Assembly: GCA_005281725.1 (NCBI GenBank)
Contig: SSBO01000020.1
Span: 1-51,915 of the forward strand
Source of the DNA: Wuchereria bancrofti
Lineage: Eukaryota; Nematoda; Chromadorea; Rhabditida; Onchocercidae
DNA length: 51,915 nucleotides
Reading direction: 5' to 3'
Shown here: in pieces, positions 1-9,303 of the stretch
How the letters are laid out: every line of letters begins with the position of its first letter
How positions within the stretch are numbered: the stretch's first letter is position 1
Program-made: the position numbers and the translations under genes
Notes under the pieces: model-generated
Database searches by the model: none
What the model was told of the DNA's origin: nothing
The model's input: only the letters and a program-made list of their open reading frames with translations

Positions 1-995
1 AAGAAAAATATTATAAGCTTATTTAAATAAAACCGACTCATTTAAATATAGTCGTTTTGAATTTTGCTTAGTTTGAAAACCTTTTTTATTCTTTTCCAAA
101 GCAAACAGAAAAAAAAACGATAAAAGATGAAGTTTTAACGAATATTTTGAGGAATTAATAGATTTCAAAGAAAGAAATATTCAACACACAGAATTTTACG
201 TTGAAAAGAGGTAGTCCAGAATTCTGCATTAAAGAGATAATTCAGAATATTAGAGACTATCTAGAATTCTATACCAGAAAGAGATGGTCCAGAGTTCTGG
301 AGGTAGTCCAGAATTCTACATTAAAAACAGAATGCAATGTTCTATATTTAAAAAAGAAAGCGGAGAATTCAAAATTCTAATGATGGTCTAGAATCACCAT
401 TAATCTTTTTAAAATAAAGTTTTGAATCATCCCTAGAATTCTCTCCTTCTTCTAACATGGAATTCTGGACTATATCTAGAATTCTTGACCTTCTCCTTTT
501 AATGCAAGATTTCGGATTATCTGTTTTCAATGCAAAATCCTGGATAACCTCTTTTAATGTAGAATTCTGGATTAGCTTTAGAATTCCACACTTTCTCATA
601 TAATATAGAATTCTGAACTATCTGTTTTTAATGTAGAATTTTCTATGTCTAACATTATGGATTATCACTTTTCAGTACAACATTTTGAACCATCAACTTT
701 TAATGCAGAATTCTTAGTTTCAAAATGGAAATGAAGTGCAAAAAATAAGCAAAACCAATTCTTTTATCAAATTTGACAATTTGCCGACTATTACTTTTTC
801 AGAATTTTTTGTTAAGTGATTAAAAATGAAGCATAACAAAAAGAAATTTAATGAGATTTTTCAATAGTAATAATTAGCACCAGAATTTCAATCAATTTTT
901 CTTCACATTACATTTATTTAAGGGCTCTAATATTCTCTGAACTCATGAAAATTTTTTAAATTTCTTACTCATTTGAATGTTGATACTATTGAAGT
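1..995. other. AT-rich gene-free stretch with repeat array
   Basis: No exon with supporting splice signals or a recognisable protein was seen on either strand. The only structured part is the GAATTC-rich array at about 200-720, listed separately. The remainder is AT-rich with homopolymer runs. The short minus-strand open frame at 369-599 simply translates the repeat array. Confidence 0.6.
200..720. repeat. Palindromic array of ~30-bp GAATTC-containing units
   Basis: Degenerate units built around TAGTCCAGAATTCTRCATTA recur roughly every 30 bases. Left of about 340 they read in the plus direction (for example 213-232 and 306-325). Right of about 410 they read as the reverse complement, for example 'ATGTAGAATTCTGGATTA' at 558-575. 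Eleven GAATTC palindromes lie between about 218 and 716. The array is therefore a large imperfect inverted repeat with its centre near 350-400. I cannot tell whether it is a satellite family or the end of a foldback DNA element. Confidence 0.7.
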
Positions 996-1242
996 TGTTG
1001 TGGAAGCAAAATTTCTCTTGGTAGATTGTTAGTTAATTTATTATTTCGGGAGAGGTTGTTGATTGCAGGGAGATTCGTTGCAATGTAGATGTAAGTATGT
1101 GGGGTAACAGAGGAAGAGAATAATCCTTTATTAACAGAAGCAACCGTACAATCTTGATAAATCCAACAAAACTGATGCATTATATCTATTAAGATGTGGG
1201 AGTGGTTTATAATCAGACATTTTTACAAAGAAGAAATCGTTT
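996..1242 (-). repeat. BEL/Pao LTR fragment (3' part), left arm of a foldback
   Basis: This segment matches the LTR end that abuts the primer-binding site of the element at 9136-9232, starting with the same TGTTGTGGAAGCAAAATTTC and continuing further into the LTR. In minus-strand sense it runs from AAACGATTTCTTC to the terminal ACAACA. It is nearly the exact reverse complement of 1412-1657. It ends one base before the unresolved N at 1243. Confidence 0.85.
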
Positions 1243-1243
1243 N

Positions 1244-1657
1244 CTTTGATCTTATAACAATCCTATGCTATGAGCATCCACCATTCAATGTCTATTGTAA
1301 CCAATTATAGTTGCCACCCAATGTAAGTTCTTTGTGATATCCATGCAATCCTTGCATTGTAACTATTGTCCTTTGTAACCTATTGTTCAAGTAACTCATT
1401 ATCATCTAATTAAACGATTTCTTCTTTGTAAAAATGTCTGATTATAAACCACTCCCACATCTTAAATATATAATGCATCAGTTTTGTTGGATTTATCAAG
1501 ATTGTACGGTTGCTTCTGTTAATAAAGGATTATTCTCTTCCTCTCTTACCCCACATACTTACATCTACATTCAACGAATCTCCCTGCAATCAACAACCTT
1601 TCCCGAAATAATAAATTAACTTAACAATCTACCAAGAGAAATTTTGCTTCCACAACA
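1244..1657 (+). repeat. BEL/Pao LTR fragment in the opposite orientation
   Basis: In plus-strand sense this is the LTR from CTTTGATCTTATAACAATCC to the terminal ACAACA. It lacks about the first 103 bases found in the LTR piece at 3461-3659. The two pieces overlap over about 97 bases (plus 1244-1340 against minus 3556-3461) with scattered mismatches. Together they imply an LTR of about 515-520 bp. The segment begins one base after the N at 1243, directly facing the inverted LTR arm at 996-1242. Confidence 0.85.
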
Positions 1658-2525
1658 CCATTTCCATCGCTGTATCATCTTTTGATTCATTCCATATATG
1701 TACGTACACACATTTGTATTAGTGCTAAGTAATATGACAAAAAAAGTTGCAACTAATTAGTTTCGATTTTACTAAATTAATAAACTCATGAAATGGTGAC
1801 ATCACCCACGTTCATATCTACGGCTCGAAACATAAGAAGTCATTGGGAAATAGCGCATTTCCTGAAGAGGGCAGAGAGTTGGTGAGATAAATAAATATTC
1901 ACGAAATATAGCTTTTGGGTGGTGAGTGATGGAGAGACGAAGATAACGTGTAAGAAGTGGGATTGCACACTTCTGCCTGGATGAGAGGAGGTGGGCGTGA
2001 CGTGTGAGGAGAGATGGACATGACGTGTGAGGAGAGGTGGGCATGACGTATGAGGAGAGGTGGGCATGACGTATGAGGAGATGTGGGCATGACGTGTGAG
2101 GGGGTGAGGTGTGACATATGAGAGGAGACGTATACTTCGGCTGGTATAGGGTTTAAGCAATTATTATTTGTTGATAATATTTGGAATTATTTTACAGTTT
2201 AAAGTGAATATTTTAAAGTATTAATTGATTTGAAATATTTTCAAAAAGATGAAATTTCGAAATTAAAGCTGCAATAATTGTATTACATATAGTTCCAGGA
2301 TCGTTCCGAGATCTGATTTGTAAAAGTTAACGTTGGTACTTGTAGAGTTTTCAATCTATTATGGTATGAAAAAATGAGAAGACCAATGAGGACACGTTTT
2401 TTGCACACTTCTGGATGACATTTCGTTGAACGTGATTGCACTTCTTAATGTTGATGGTCAAATAGCAATTGAAATTGTAGTGAATTAGGAGTGTTATTCT
2501 TAAGGACAAGAGCTGCTGCTTGTAG
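1658..2525. other. No confident gene; minisatellite and a possible coding scrap
   Basis: The stretch holds the 23-bp minisatellite at about 1979-2125. At roughly 2389-2480 there is a plus-strand open frame of about 30 codons with balanced codon use (HVFCTLLDDISL..., NVDGQIAIEI). It could be an additional exon of the unnamed gene starting at 2526, but its splice sites are weak, so I do not call it. Confidence 0.4.
1979..2125. repeat. 23-bp GC-richer minisatellite
   Basis: Tandem copies of GACGTGTGAGGAGAGGTGGG plus CAT, 23 bp per unit, can be read from about 1998 to 2092 with 1-3 differences each, and degenerate copies extend on both sides. The block is markedly more G-rich than its surroundings. 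The overlapping minus-strand open frames with repeated SSHVMPTSPH-like peptides are translations of this repeat, not genes. Confidence 0.8.
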
Positions 2526-3388
2526 ATATCCAAGTGGGAGTGCGACTCGCGCTTATTGCGCAACAGGCAAAGCGAAGCGTTTTTGTCTACTAATATTAAT
2601 TACCACCACGTGACGTTACGTTATGCTTGCATGCTTTTACTCTTTCTTCCGGTCTTCATGTTCGAGCATCTAAAAGATACCGTGAACTGCGTTGCATGTG
2701 GCAAAGAGCGGCACATTACTGTGAAGGATGTTTACGACATGTCACAAACTAAGAACAAGGAGTATCGTTGGAAGCATGCTTTTCAGTGTATGCTTTTTAA
2801 ACAAATCGTTTCAATTGAAATATTTCCTAAATTTGTTCCAAATTATGCTGTCACTTTCTTTTCTTCTAAAATCCATGAAATTTTACTTTTCAAACTATTC
2901 AAATACATTTTCCAGTACCATCGCTGTTTCAAACTCTTCCAAATCGTTCGCATTACTTAAAAATCAATCCGAATAACAAAGGTAATGAATATGTGTATTT
3001 CGGATAATGCTAACCTTGTGAGGCAATTGAGATTGCACCAAATTGCTCATGAATATCTTTTCTCTTTTGTTTTCAGGAGAATTTAATGCACGGATTAATA
3101 TGGATTGTGCAGAAACTGCTGTTAAGCTCAAAATGTACGCCCAAAAATACATAGCAGCATTTGAAGTATTTAAATTTTATTTATTATTTCTTTCAAAAGA
3201 TATCTTGTTAAAATTCCCATCGCATTATCCTTTGTGTAAGGGAGTTATCAGGAATGCTGTGAATAGCATACCGAACCAATGTTAAAATTATTTATTAATT
3301 CTAGGAGAAGTCGGTGCAAGGGATGGGTACTAAAACATTGGGAAAGAAGAGATTGTACAAACAGAATGCCATTGATGTATGTGATTAG
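2526..3388 (+). CDS. Unnamed protein, last four exons
   Basis: I do not recognise this gene. Four segments join without a frame break and with matching phases. They are 2526-2787 (acceptor TTGTAG, donor GTATGC, phase 1), 2916-2981 (acceptor TTTCCAG, donor GTAATG, phase 1), 3077-3165 (acceptor TTTTCAG, donor GTATTT, phase 0) and 3305-3388 (acceptor TTCTAG, ending in TAG). Together they encode about 166 residues. Visible traits are a hydrophobic run MLLLFLPVFM, a possible zinc-binding CVACGK pair followed by ERHITVKDVYDMSQ, and a basic C-terminus (TLGKKRLYKQN). The true start is unknown: the exon at 2526 is open from its acceptor, so more exons may lie upstream, and the first internal Met is at 2631. 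The terminal exon ends about 70 bp before truncated LTR sequence. Exon structure is well supported by phase agreement; function is unknown. Confidence 0.55.
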
Positions 3389-3460
3389 CCTATCGCCCAT
3401 CTTCTGCTTCAAACATTTAACCAAGCTCTCTGAAATATACCAAAAGATATAGGATACTTC

Positions 3461-3659
3461 ATATCACAAAGAACTTACATTGGGTGGAACTATAGTTGGT
3501 TACAATTGACATTAAATGGTGGATGCTCATAGCATAGGATTGTTATAAGATCAAAGGTCAGCTAAACGAGTGCGATGCATTGCAAAGGAATTTATAATGG
3601 ATTGCTATATTAAGCAGTATTAACATTTTTTTTGCTTCGCGATATAGAAATTCGCGACA
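3461..3659 (-). repeat. Truncated 3' LTR of the BEL/Pao element
   Basis: On the minus strand the LTR opens with TGTCGCGAATTTC at 3659, directly after a purine-rich stretch, and continues to 3461 (TTTGTGATAT on the minus strand). Beyond that point it no longer matches the LTR copy at 1244-1657, so only about the first 40% of the LTR is present here. Confidence 0.85.
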
Positions 3660-3668
3660 CTCCCGACC
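3660..3668 (-). other. Probable polypurine tract
   Basis: The minus-strand sequence GGTCGGGAG lies immediately before the LTR start TGTCGCG and just after the integrase stop codon. This is the position expected for the plus-strand primer of an LTR retroelement. Confidence 0.55.
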
Positions 3669-3675
3669 TAGAAAG

Positions 3676-5478
3676 TTAGATGATTTGGGTGGGAGTTTTT
3701 TGTTGTTTTGTCGCACTTCTAGTTCGTTGAGCTATGGGTTCCTCCTCATTGTCGGTTTGTTTCGGTCCATTTGTAGTTTTCTCCGAAGTAGTTTGTTGTT
3801 CCTCTCGTCCTTCCATAGTTTCAATTTCTAGAGGATACAGCATATTAATAGGGCGATTCATTTGAGTTCCTCGAGGTAATTCTATTAATGCGCTTCTTAT
3901 TCGTTTATCTTGACTCACGTTGAGTTTCTTTATTTTTGCCAATTTCCATGTACCACGAGGAGCGTTCGTTTCGTTCACTATTACTATTTCTCCTTCAATA
4001 GGGGTTCTAATCTCTGCACCTTTCGGAGATTTATGTTCTACTTGTATACGTTCTCTCAAACTGGTTAAGTATTCCTCCTTCCATATTTTCCAGAATGTAT
4101 CCAGAGTTTCCATTGTTCTTGTCCAATACTTGATAAGTTTTTCTTGAGTATTTAACTTATGAGGAATATAATCATCTTGATCATCGGTATTATTAGTAGG
4201 TATCATTAGACATACGTCTGGTATAATAAAGTCAATAGGTCTTAGGATTTTGGAATCGTCGAAATTTACGTAGGTTAGTGGACGAGTATTAAGTATGCTT
4301 TCAACTTCCACTATTAAGGTTATAAACTCCTTTTCCTTCAGCAATTTCCTACCTACGACCTTTCTTAATGTTCCTTTCGTTAGACCGATCATCCGTTCGT
4401 AAACTCCTCCGCTCCAAGGCGCCTTCGGAATTATATTTCTCCATTTTATCCCATGTCTAACTAGGAATTCGGTCAATTGTGTCTCTTGTTTCATTATGGT
4501 TTGAAAAACTAACTGAAATTGACTGGCATTATCACTTAGAATTATTTCTGGATAGCCGCGTCGTGCGACAAATCTTCTGAAAACATTCAAGAAACCTTCT
4601 GCACATAAACTGTCTGCTAATTCTAAATGTACTGCTCTAGTCGCAAGACATGTAAATAAAGCAACCCATCTTTTTGTAACTCCTGTTTCTGTTTTGACGG
4701 AAACAGGGCCTAGATAATCCAAGCCAACTCGTGCAAATGTTCGTGATCGTCTTACTCGAAATGCTGGATAATTAGGCATAGTTGGCAGTTTAAATGGCTT
4801 TGCCTTCCATCTTTTGCATCCCATGCATTTATTTAAAACTCTTTTAACTTCTGCTCTTCCTTTGGATATCCAAAATCTTTTTCTCAAACTTGCAATCGTA
4901 TGAGCTATTCCAGCATGAAACAGTTCTTCGTGTTGCTGTTGTATGAAGATTTCGGTTATACGATTATGTCTAGGAAGATATATGGGATGTAAACCTTGTT
5001 CGTCTAATTCTGAGTTTTCTAGACGACTTCTAGATTTCCATACTCCTTCTTCACAGTATAGATTCCATTTAATTATTTCTTCTTCTGTTATTCCTTCCGA
5101 TTGGGCTTGTCTGATTAATACATCTATAGCTAGTTCATAGTCGTTATCATTGAGTCGATATCTTGCTGAAAAGGTTTGTAACCAAGGAATTTTTCCTTTG
5201 GATATTAAATTTATAAATTTCAAAGTCCATGCAGTAGTTCTTACCAGCCTCGACCATTTGCTAAATCGATTTACGTCGATTAATTTGAAGGTTTTATCGA
5301 TAGTAAAATGTGCTACAATCGTTTGACCTTCTTCTTCGCTTTCATATTCGTTATGATTTTCATTGAAATTATATTCCCAGACTGGCCATGTTGATTCTTC
5401 CTTTGTTAACCAATCTGGTCCTTTCCACCATAATTCAATTTCTGTAAGACGAAGTGGGGAAAGTCCTCTAGTGGCCAC
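3676..5478 (-). pseudogene. BEL/Pao pol, integrase segment
   Basis: This open segment of 600 codons holds the C-terminal third of pol. A His-His-Cys-Cys zinc domain is visible (HEELFHAG and, downstream, [10 protein letters not shown]). The integrase catalytic triad follows: Asp in GLDYLGP (around 4717), Asp in LSDNASQF (around 4525) and Glu in GGVYERMIG (around 4400). A C-terminal region with the [10 protein letters not shown] motif typical of Pao integrases comes next. The frame is the same as the RNase H segment to its right but is separated from it by a stop codon at 5617-5619. The residues needed for catalysis look intact, so this part has decayed little. Integrase function would be insertion of the element's cDNA into chromosomes. 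Confidence 0.9.
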
Positions 5479-5616
5479 ATCAGCTGAATTAAATTCACTT
5501 GGAATATAGCGAAATGAGAACTTCGTTTGTCTTATTTCTTCAACTTGATTTTGAACGAATTTTGGTAATAGGCGAGGATGATTCTGTATCCAATGTAATG
5601 CGCATTTGGAATCTGA

Positions 5617-5904
5617 CTATAAGGTGACATTAATGTTCTCTAATTCCATTTGTTTAATAACAAATTGAACAATGCGTACTCCTATCAGCACGGCTAATAA
5701 TTCTAATTTTGGAATAGTCATACCCTTAATGGGAGCAATTCTCGCTTTGGCGAAAACTAAAGGAGCTTTCCTGTTTTGAGTGACGTATACTACCATAGCT
5801 GCATATGCAGCTGAAGAAGCATCTGCAAAAACATGAATTCTTGCGGGTAGTGATGTGTCTATTACGACACGTGGTATCTCTTTCACATATATTGGCCAAT
5901 GCAC
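5617..5904 (-). pseudogene. BEL/Pao pol, RNase H segment ending in a premature stop
   Basis: A 95-residue open segment carries the RNase H signature (HVFADASSAAYAAMVV and PKLELLAVLIG). It ends at an in-frame TAG, after which the same frame continues with [10 protein letters not shown], the motif that normally follows a Trp here in Pao elements. A single-base change could account for this stop. The reverse-transcriptase frame to the right stops matching at about 5900, where reading moves to this frame, indicating a small insertion or deletion. Confidence 0.85.
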
Positions 5905-8405
5905 ATATAAGTTCTTCCCAGTTCTTCTGATCCTCCATACTTATTAATTGGTCCCAGCTTACTTTCTTTTCCCAAAGATTTTGAAGAAATAATTTTATCG
6001 GCATTGTACATGGGGCTAGGAATCCTAAGGGATCGTATTGAGAAGCTAGGAACTGTAATATTGTTCTTTTTGTTGGTACTTGATCCTTCCAAGGTTTTAG
6101 GGTTGTTTGAATTATGTCTTCATCTGGGTTCCAATTGATACCAAGAATCCTTTTAAACTCATTTGTTTCTGCTCGATGTTGTTCGGGAATCTTAGAATTG
6201 AATTCTTTGTTGTTTGATAAGAATTCTCTAACATTCATTGAAGCATCGTTAAAGATGTTTTTCATTTTTTGATATTTGAGTAGAGCCTCATCGATACACT
6301 TGGTTGATACTATAATGTTGTCGACATAAAGATTTTTTCTGATCTCGTTAGCGAGTTCATTGTCGCAGTTTTCCAAATGATAGTTAAGTGTAGCCGATAA
6401 TAAAAATGGTGAAGATATTACTCCAAATGGGACACGTTTAAATCGATAATGTTCAATATTATCTTCTGTTACTTGTCCCTTTATATCCTTTAACCAAAGG
6501 AATCGTGTGCAATTTCTTTCTATTGGTAGTAACTCCAATTGTAAAAAGGCTTTCTCAATGTCTGCTACTATCACAATTTCCATCATTCGGAAACGAAGCA
6601 GTACTCCTACTGAATCGGGAAGAGTTATGGGTCCTCGGTATAATACATCATTCAGACTCTTTTCTCCTTTTTGGCGTGAAGATGCATCATACACAATTCT
6701 AATTTTGGTTGTAGCCTTATTTGGAGTTATAACTTCATGATGAGGTAAATAGTGAATAATACCAACCTGGTCCATCTCTGGACATACTTTCTCGATAATG
6801 CCAGATTGTAACTGTTCACTAATCGCTTCGTCATATTTGAGAAGTAAACGTTCATCGTTCTGAAGTCGTTTACTTAAAGATCTTAGGCGACCAAGACACA
6901 ATCCGAAATTGTCGTTTAATTTGATTCTGGATTCTTTCCATGGCCAAGCAACTTGGTATCTACCATTGTTTTTTGTGATATTTTCTTTGAACCTCTCTAA
7001 AACCTGTTCGTCATCCTGTAGATTAGGTTGTTCTTGTATTCCTATGAATTCTAATTTCCAGAATCGATCAATCTCTGGAATGTCGCTATTAATAGGTGTA
7101 ATGGTAGTTTGATCCTCATTCTGAACGGAACAACATGTGCTCTGTGTTACCACTTTGTTGAGGTGATTACTACGCTGACGATTAGGATGTTTGTTTATGT
7201 ATCCTCTTCCAGTAATCATAGGGCCGACTATTGTGTTGATTAAAGAAAACCCTGAATTTATAGTTTGGGCTTTCTCTAAAGAGATAAACTTGAAGAAATA
7301 GTCAACTCTGATAATTAGCTCCGGCTGTTTCCAACTGCTAATTTCTTCTGTTAATGAAAATAGAGTTGAAATATCTGATGCATTGTCTTGATCTACAGAG
7401 ATTACCCTTATTTTGTTTGTTAAATAGTCGACTGCTGTAGCTACAATAGGTATAATATCTGCTTCTATCGTTTTTATTCCAATTCGCACTGTGGCAAAAA
7501 GTGAAGTTTGAGGATTCCTATTGCCGAATCCCGCGAATGTCACTTGCTCATAATCAATATCTTCTAGGTGTAATTCTTTTGCTAGTTTCTTCGATATACA
7601 CGTTGTTTGAGCACCGCTATCGAATAAAACTACAATTTTATTTGAAACTTCTGGCATGTCTAAATTAATTACTTCAACTTCTTTGCTAAAAAGCAAAACT
7701 CTGTTGTTTCGTATCGAATGCTTTATAAGTGGGTTGATTACCTTTACCGTCTTTGTATCTTCGATTAGTCCCACTGATTGTACTGGATTGTTATACTTAG
7801 TGTAGCATAACGCGGTATTATGGTGACCTTTACAATAGAAACATACACGTTTTCTTGTTTTGCAATTAATTGTTGTATGTCCTGGTTGAAGACAATTTAG
7901 ACAGGCGTTGTTTTCTTTCAGTCGTTGCATTCTTGTTTCTAGACTAGGATAAGTTTGGCATTCATTATCCCAGTGGTTTTTATTGCAAAAAACGCATGGT
8001 CTTTGGGTTTTGCTAATCTTCATATTAGCCTTTCTATTTGTTTGTGGTGTTGTTACAGTTAGAGCAGAAGTTTCTTCTGTAAAATATCGTTGATTAGTTC
8101 GTGGACCAATTTTACTTTTAGATTCCTTTTGCTCTTTTATAACGTCAAAGAATTGGCTTCTTGTAACTTCTTCGTTTCTTTGGATCAGTTTCGCTAAAAA
8201 TTGTCTTAGCTTAGCTACTGGCCATATTTTTTGTTCCTCCTTTTGTTGATATACTCTGTCCAGAATCCAGGCGGGCAGTTTATTTTCAATGATAATTTCA
8301 ATACTGGATTGTTCGAGATTTTCACCCATTGCTTCAAGTTGTCGAAGTATTCTTTCAGTAGCTTCGACTGTTACCTTCCATTCTCGATCATTCTTCTTGT
8401 ATATA
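5726..8405 (-). pseudogene. BEL/Pao gag C-terminus, protease and reverse transcriptase segment
   Basis: The longest open segment of the element (867 codons from 8329, with the frame open to about 8405). It begins with the end of gag (RQLEAMGENLEQ) and then has CCHC-like zinc knuckles between about 7800 and 8005 (CVFCNKNHWDNEC, CLNCLQPGHTTINC, CFYCKGHHNTALC). The aspartic protease active site LFDSGAQTT is at about 7618. Reverse transcriptase blocks follow: RIVYDASS, VADIEKAFLQ, and YVDN at 6318-6329 in the place of the usual YVDD. After about residue 810 the translation becomes nonsense because the true frame shifts into the RNase H segment near 5900. Confidence 0.9.
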
Positions 8406-8492
8406 GCTCATTATATAGCGATTTTTTAATGATGTGTGATTGCCCAAATTTTTCAATAAGGACTTTCCGTATCACATCATAATTTTCTGGGG

Positions 8493-9110
8493 TTATATCA
8501 TAACCTCTAATAGCCAATAAGCATCTCCCTTTAGACATGCAATTAAATAATTTAATTTTTGGATGTCTGGTATTTTTTGTAAATGGACTGCAGCTTCAAA
8601 GCTACTCCAGAATTCTCTCCATAGTTTAGGATTACCACTAAAGGTAGGCAGTGGTAGTTGAGGTAGGTTAACTGTTGGATAATAGCTTATCTGAGTTGGT
8701 TGCTCCTTTATTTCGCCTTCTTTAAGGCGCTGGATTACTAACTCTGAGTCATTCATATACATACTTAAGGTTATGATGACTTCTTTGCCTTCACTTATTA
8801 AGTTTAAAATACCTCTTTTATCTTCGACCATTTGGGCGTATTTGTCTTCTTCTTGTTTTCTCTTCGTTGCTGGAACCTGTTGTATGTATTGGATCCAGTT
8901 AGTATTAATTGTCTCAAGTGTGCTAATATGCAGCTTGAGACGCATTGTTCTTTCTTCAATAATTCTTTTTCGAGCCTCGTGCTGTTGACGGGTTTCTTCT
9001 CTGGTCAACATTTGCTCCAAAGGCGTTAGATCCATTTCTTGGATTTCTTTGAGAAGAGCTTCCAATTTTTCTTTTGCCGGTCGTGCGCTTAATATTATAG
9101 TTGCAGACAT
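8493..9110 (-). pseudogene. BEL/Pao gag N-terminal segment
   Basis: Gag starts at the ATG at 9108-9110, shortly after the primer-binding region, and reads MSATIILSARPAKEKLEALL. It contains a charged helical region and the Pao gag motif LPLPTFSGNPKLWREFW, followed by LNYLIACLKGDA. The frame stops at 8493, apparently through a one-base loss. Gag-like sequence continues in another frame to about 8405, where a second frame change leads into the protease/reverse transcriptase segment. Gag would form the particle that packages the element's RNA. Confidence 0.85.
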
Positions 9111-9117
9111 GTCCCGG

Positions 9118-9134
9118 CTCGTGGCACCAAATAG
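9118..9134 (-). other. Probable primer-binding site
   Basis: On the minus strand the LTR end ACAACA is followed by a short spacer and then TGGTGCCACGAGCCGGG, the position and style of the tRNA primer-binding site in Pao/BEL elements. I did not assign the tRNA. Confidence 0.55.
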
Positions 9135-9135
9135 A

Positions 9136-9232
9136 TGTTGTGGAAGCAAAATTTCTCTTGGTAGATTGTTAAGTTAATTTATTATTTCGGGAGAGGTTGT
9201 TGATTGCAGGGAGATTCGTTGCAATGTAGATG
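9136..9232 (-). repeat. Truncated 5' LTR of the BEL/Pao element
   Basis: Ninety-seven bases match the left LTR arm at 996-1091 with one base difference in length (TTGTTAAG against TTGTTAG). The match stops abruptly at 9232, after GCAATGTAGATG, where intron sequence of the TRM11-like gene begins. No target-site duplication can be defined because the LTR is cut. Confidence 0.9.
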
Positions 9233-9303
9233 ATTATTAGTGACCACGAAGATACATTTTTGAGTTTTTATTAACTAGAGATTTTGTTACTTTTTTTTTC
9301 TAG

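Larger units (their letters stand above)
3461..9232 (-). mobile_element. Degenerate BEL/Pao LTR retrotransposon
   Basis: The minus strand carries, in order from the right, a truncated 5' LTR, a primer-binding region, gag, zinc knuckles, aspartic protease, reverse transcriptase, RNase H, integrase and a truncated 3' LTR. That order and the protein motifs identify the Pao/BEL superfamily. Both LTRs are incomplete (97 bp at the right, 199 bp at the left). The coding region is broken in gag near 8500 and again near 8400, by a frame change near 5900, and by an in-frame TAG at 5617-5619. The copy therefore cannot encode its proteins as it stands. At the right it ends inside an intron of the TRM11-like gene. 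Confidence 0.93.

Noticed and set aside
1802..2160. Minus-strand open frames with His/Pro/Ser repeats.
   Set aside because: They are translations of the 23-bp minisatellite.
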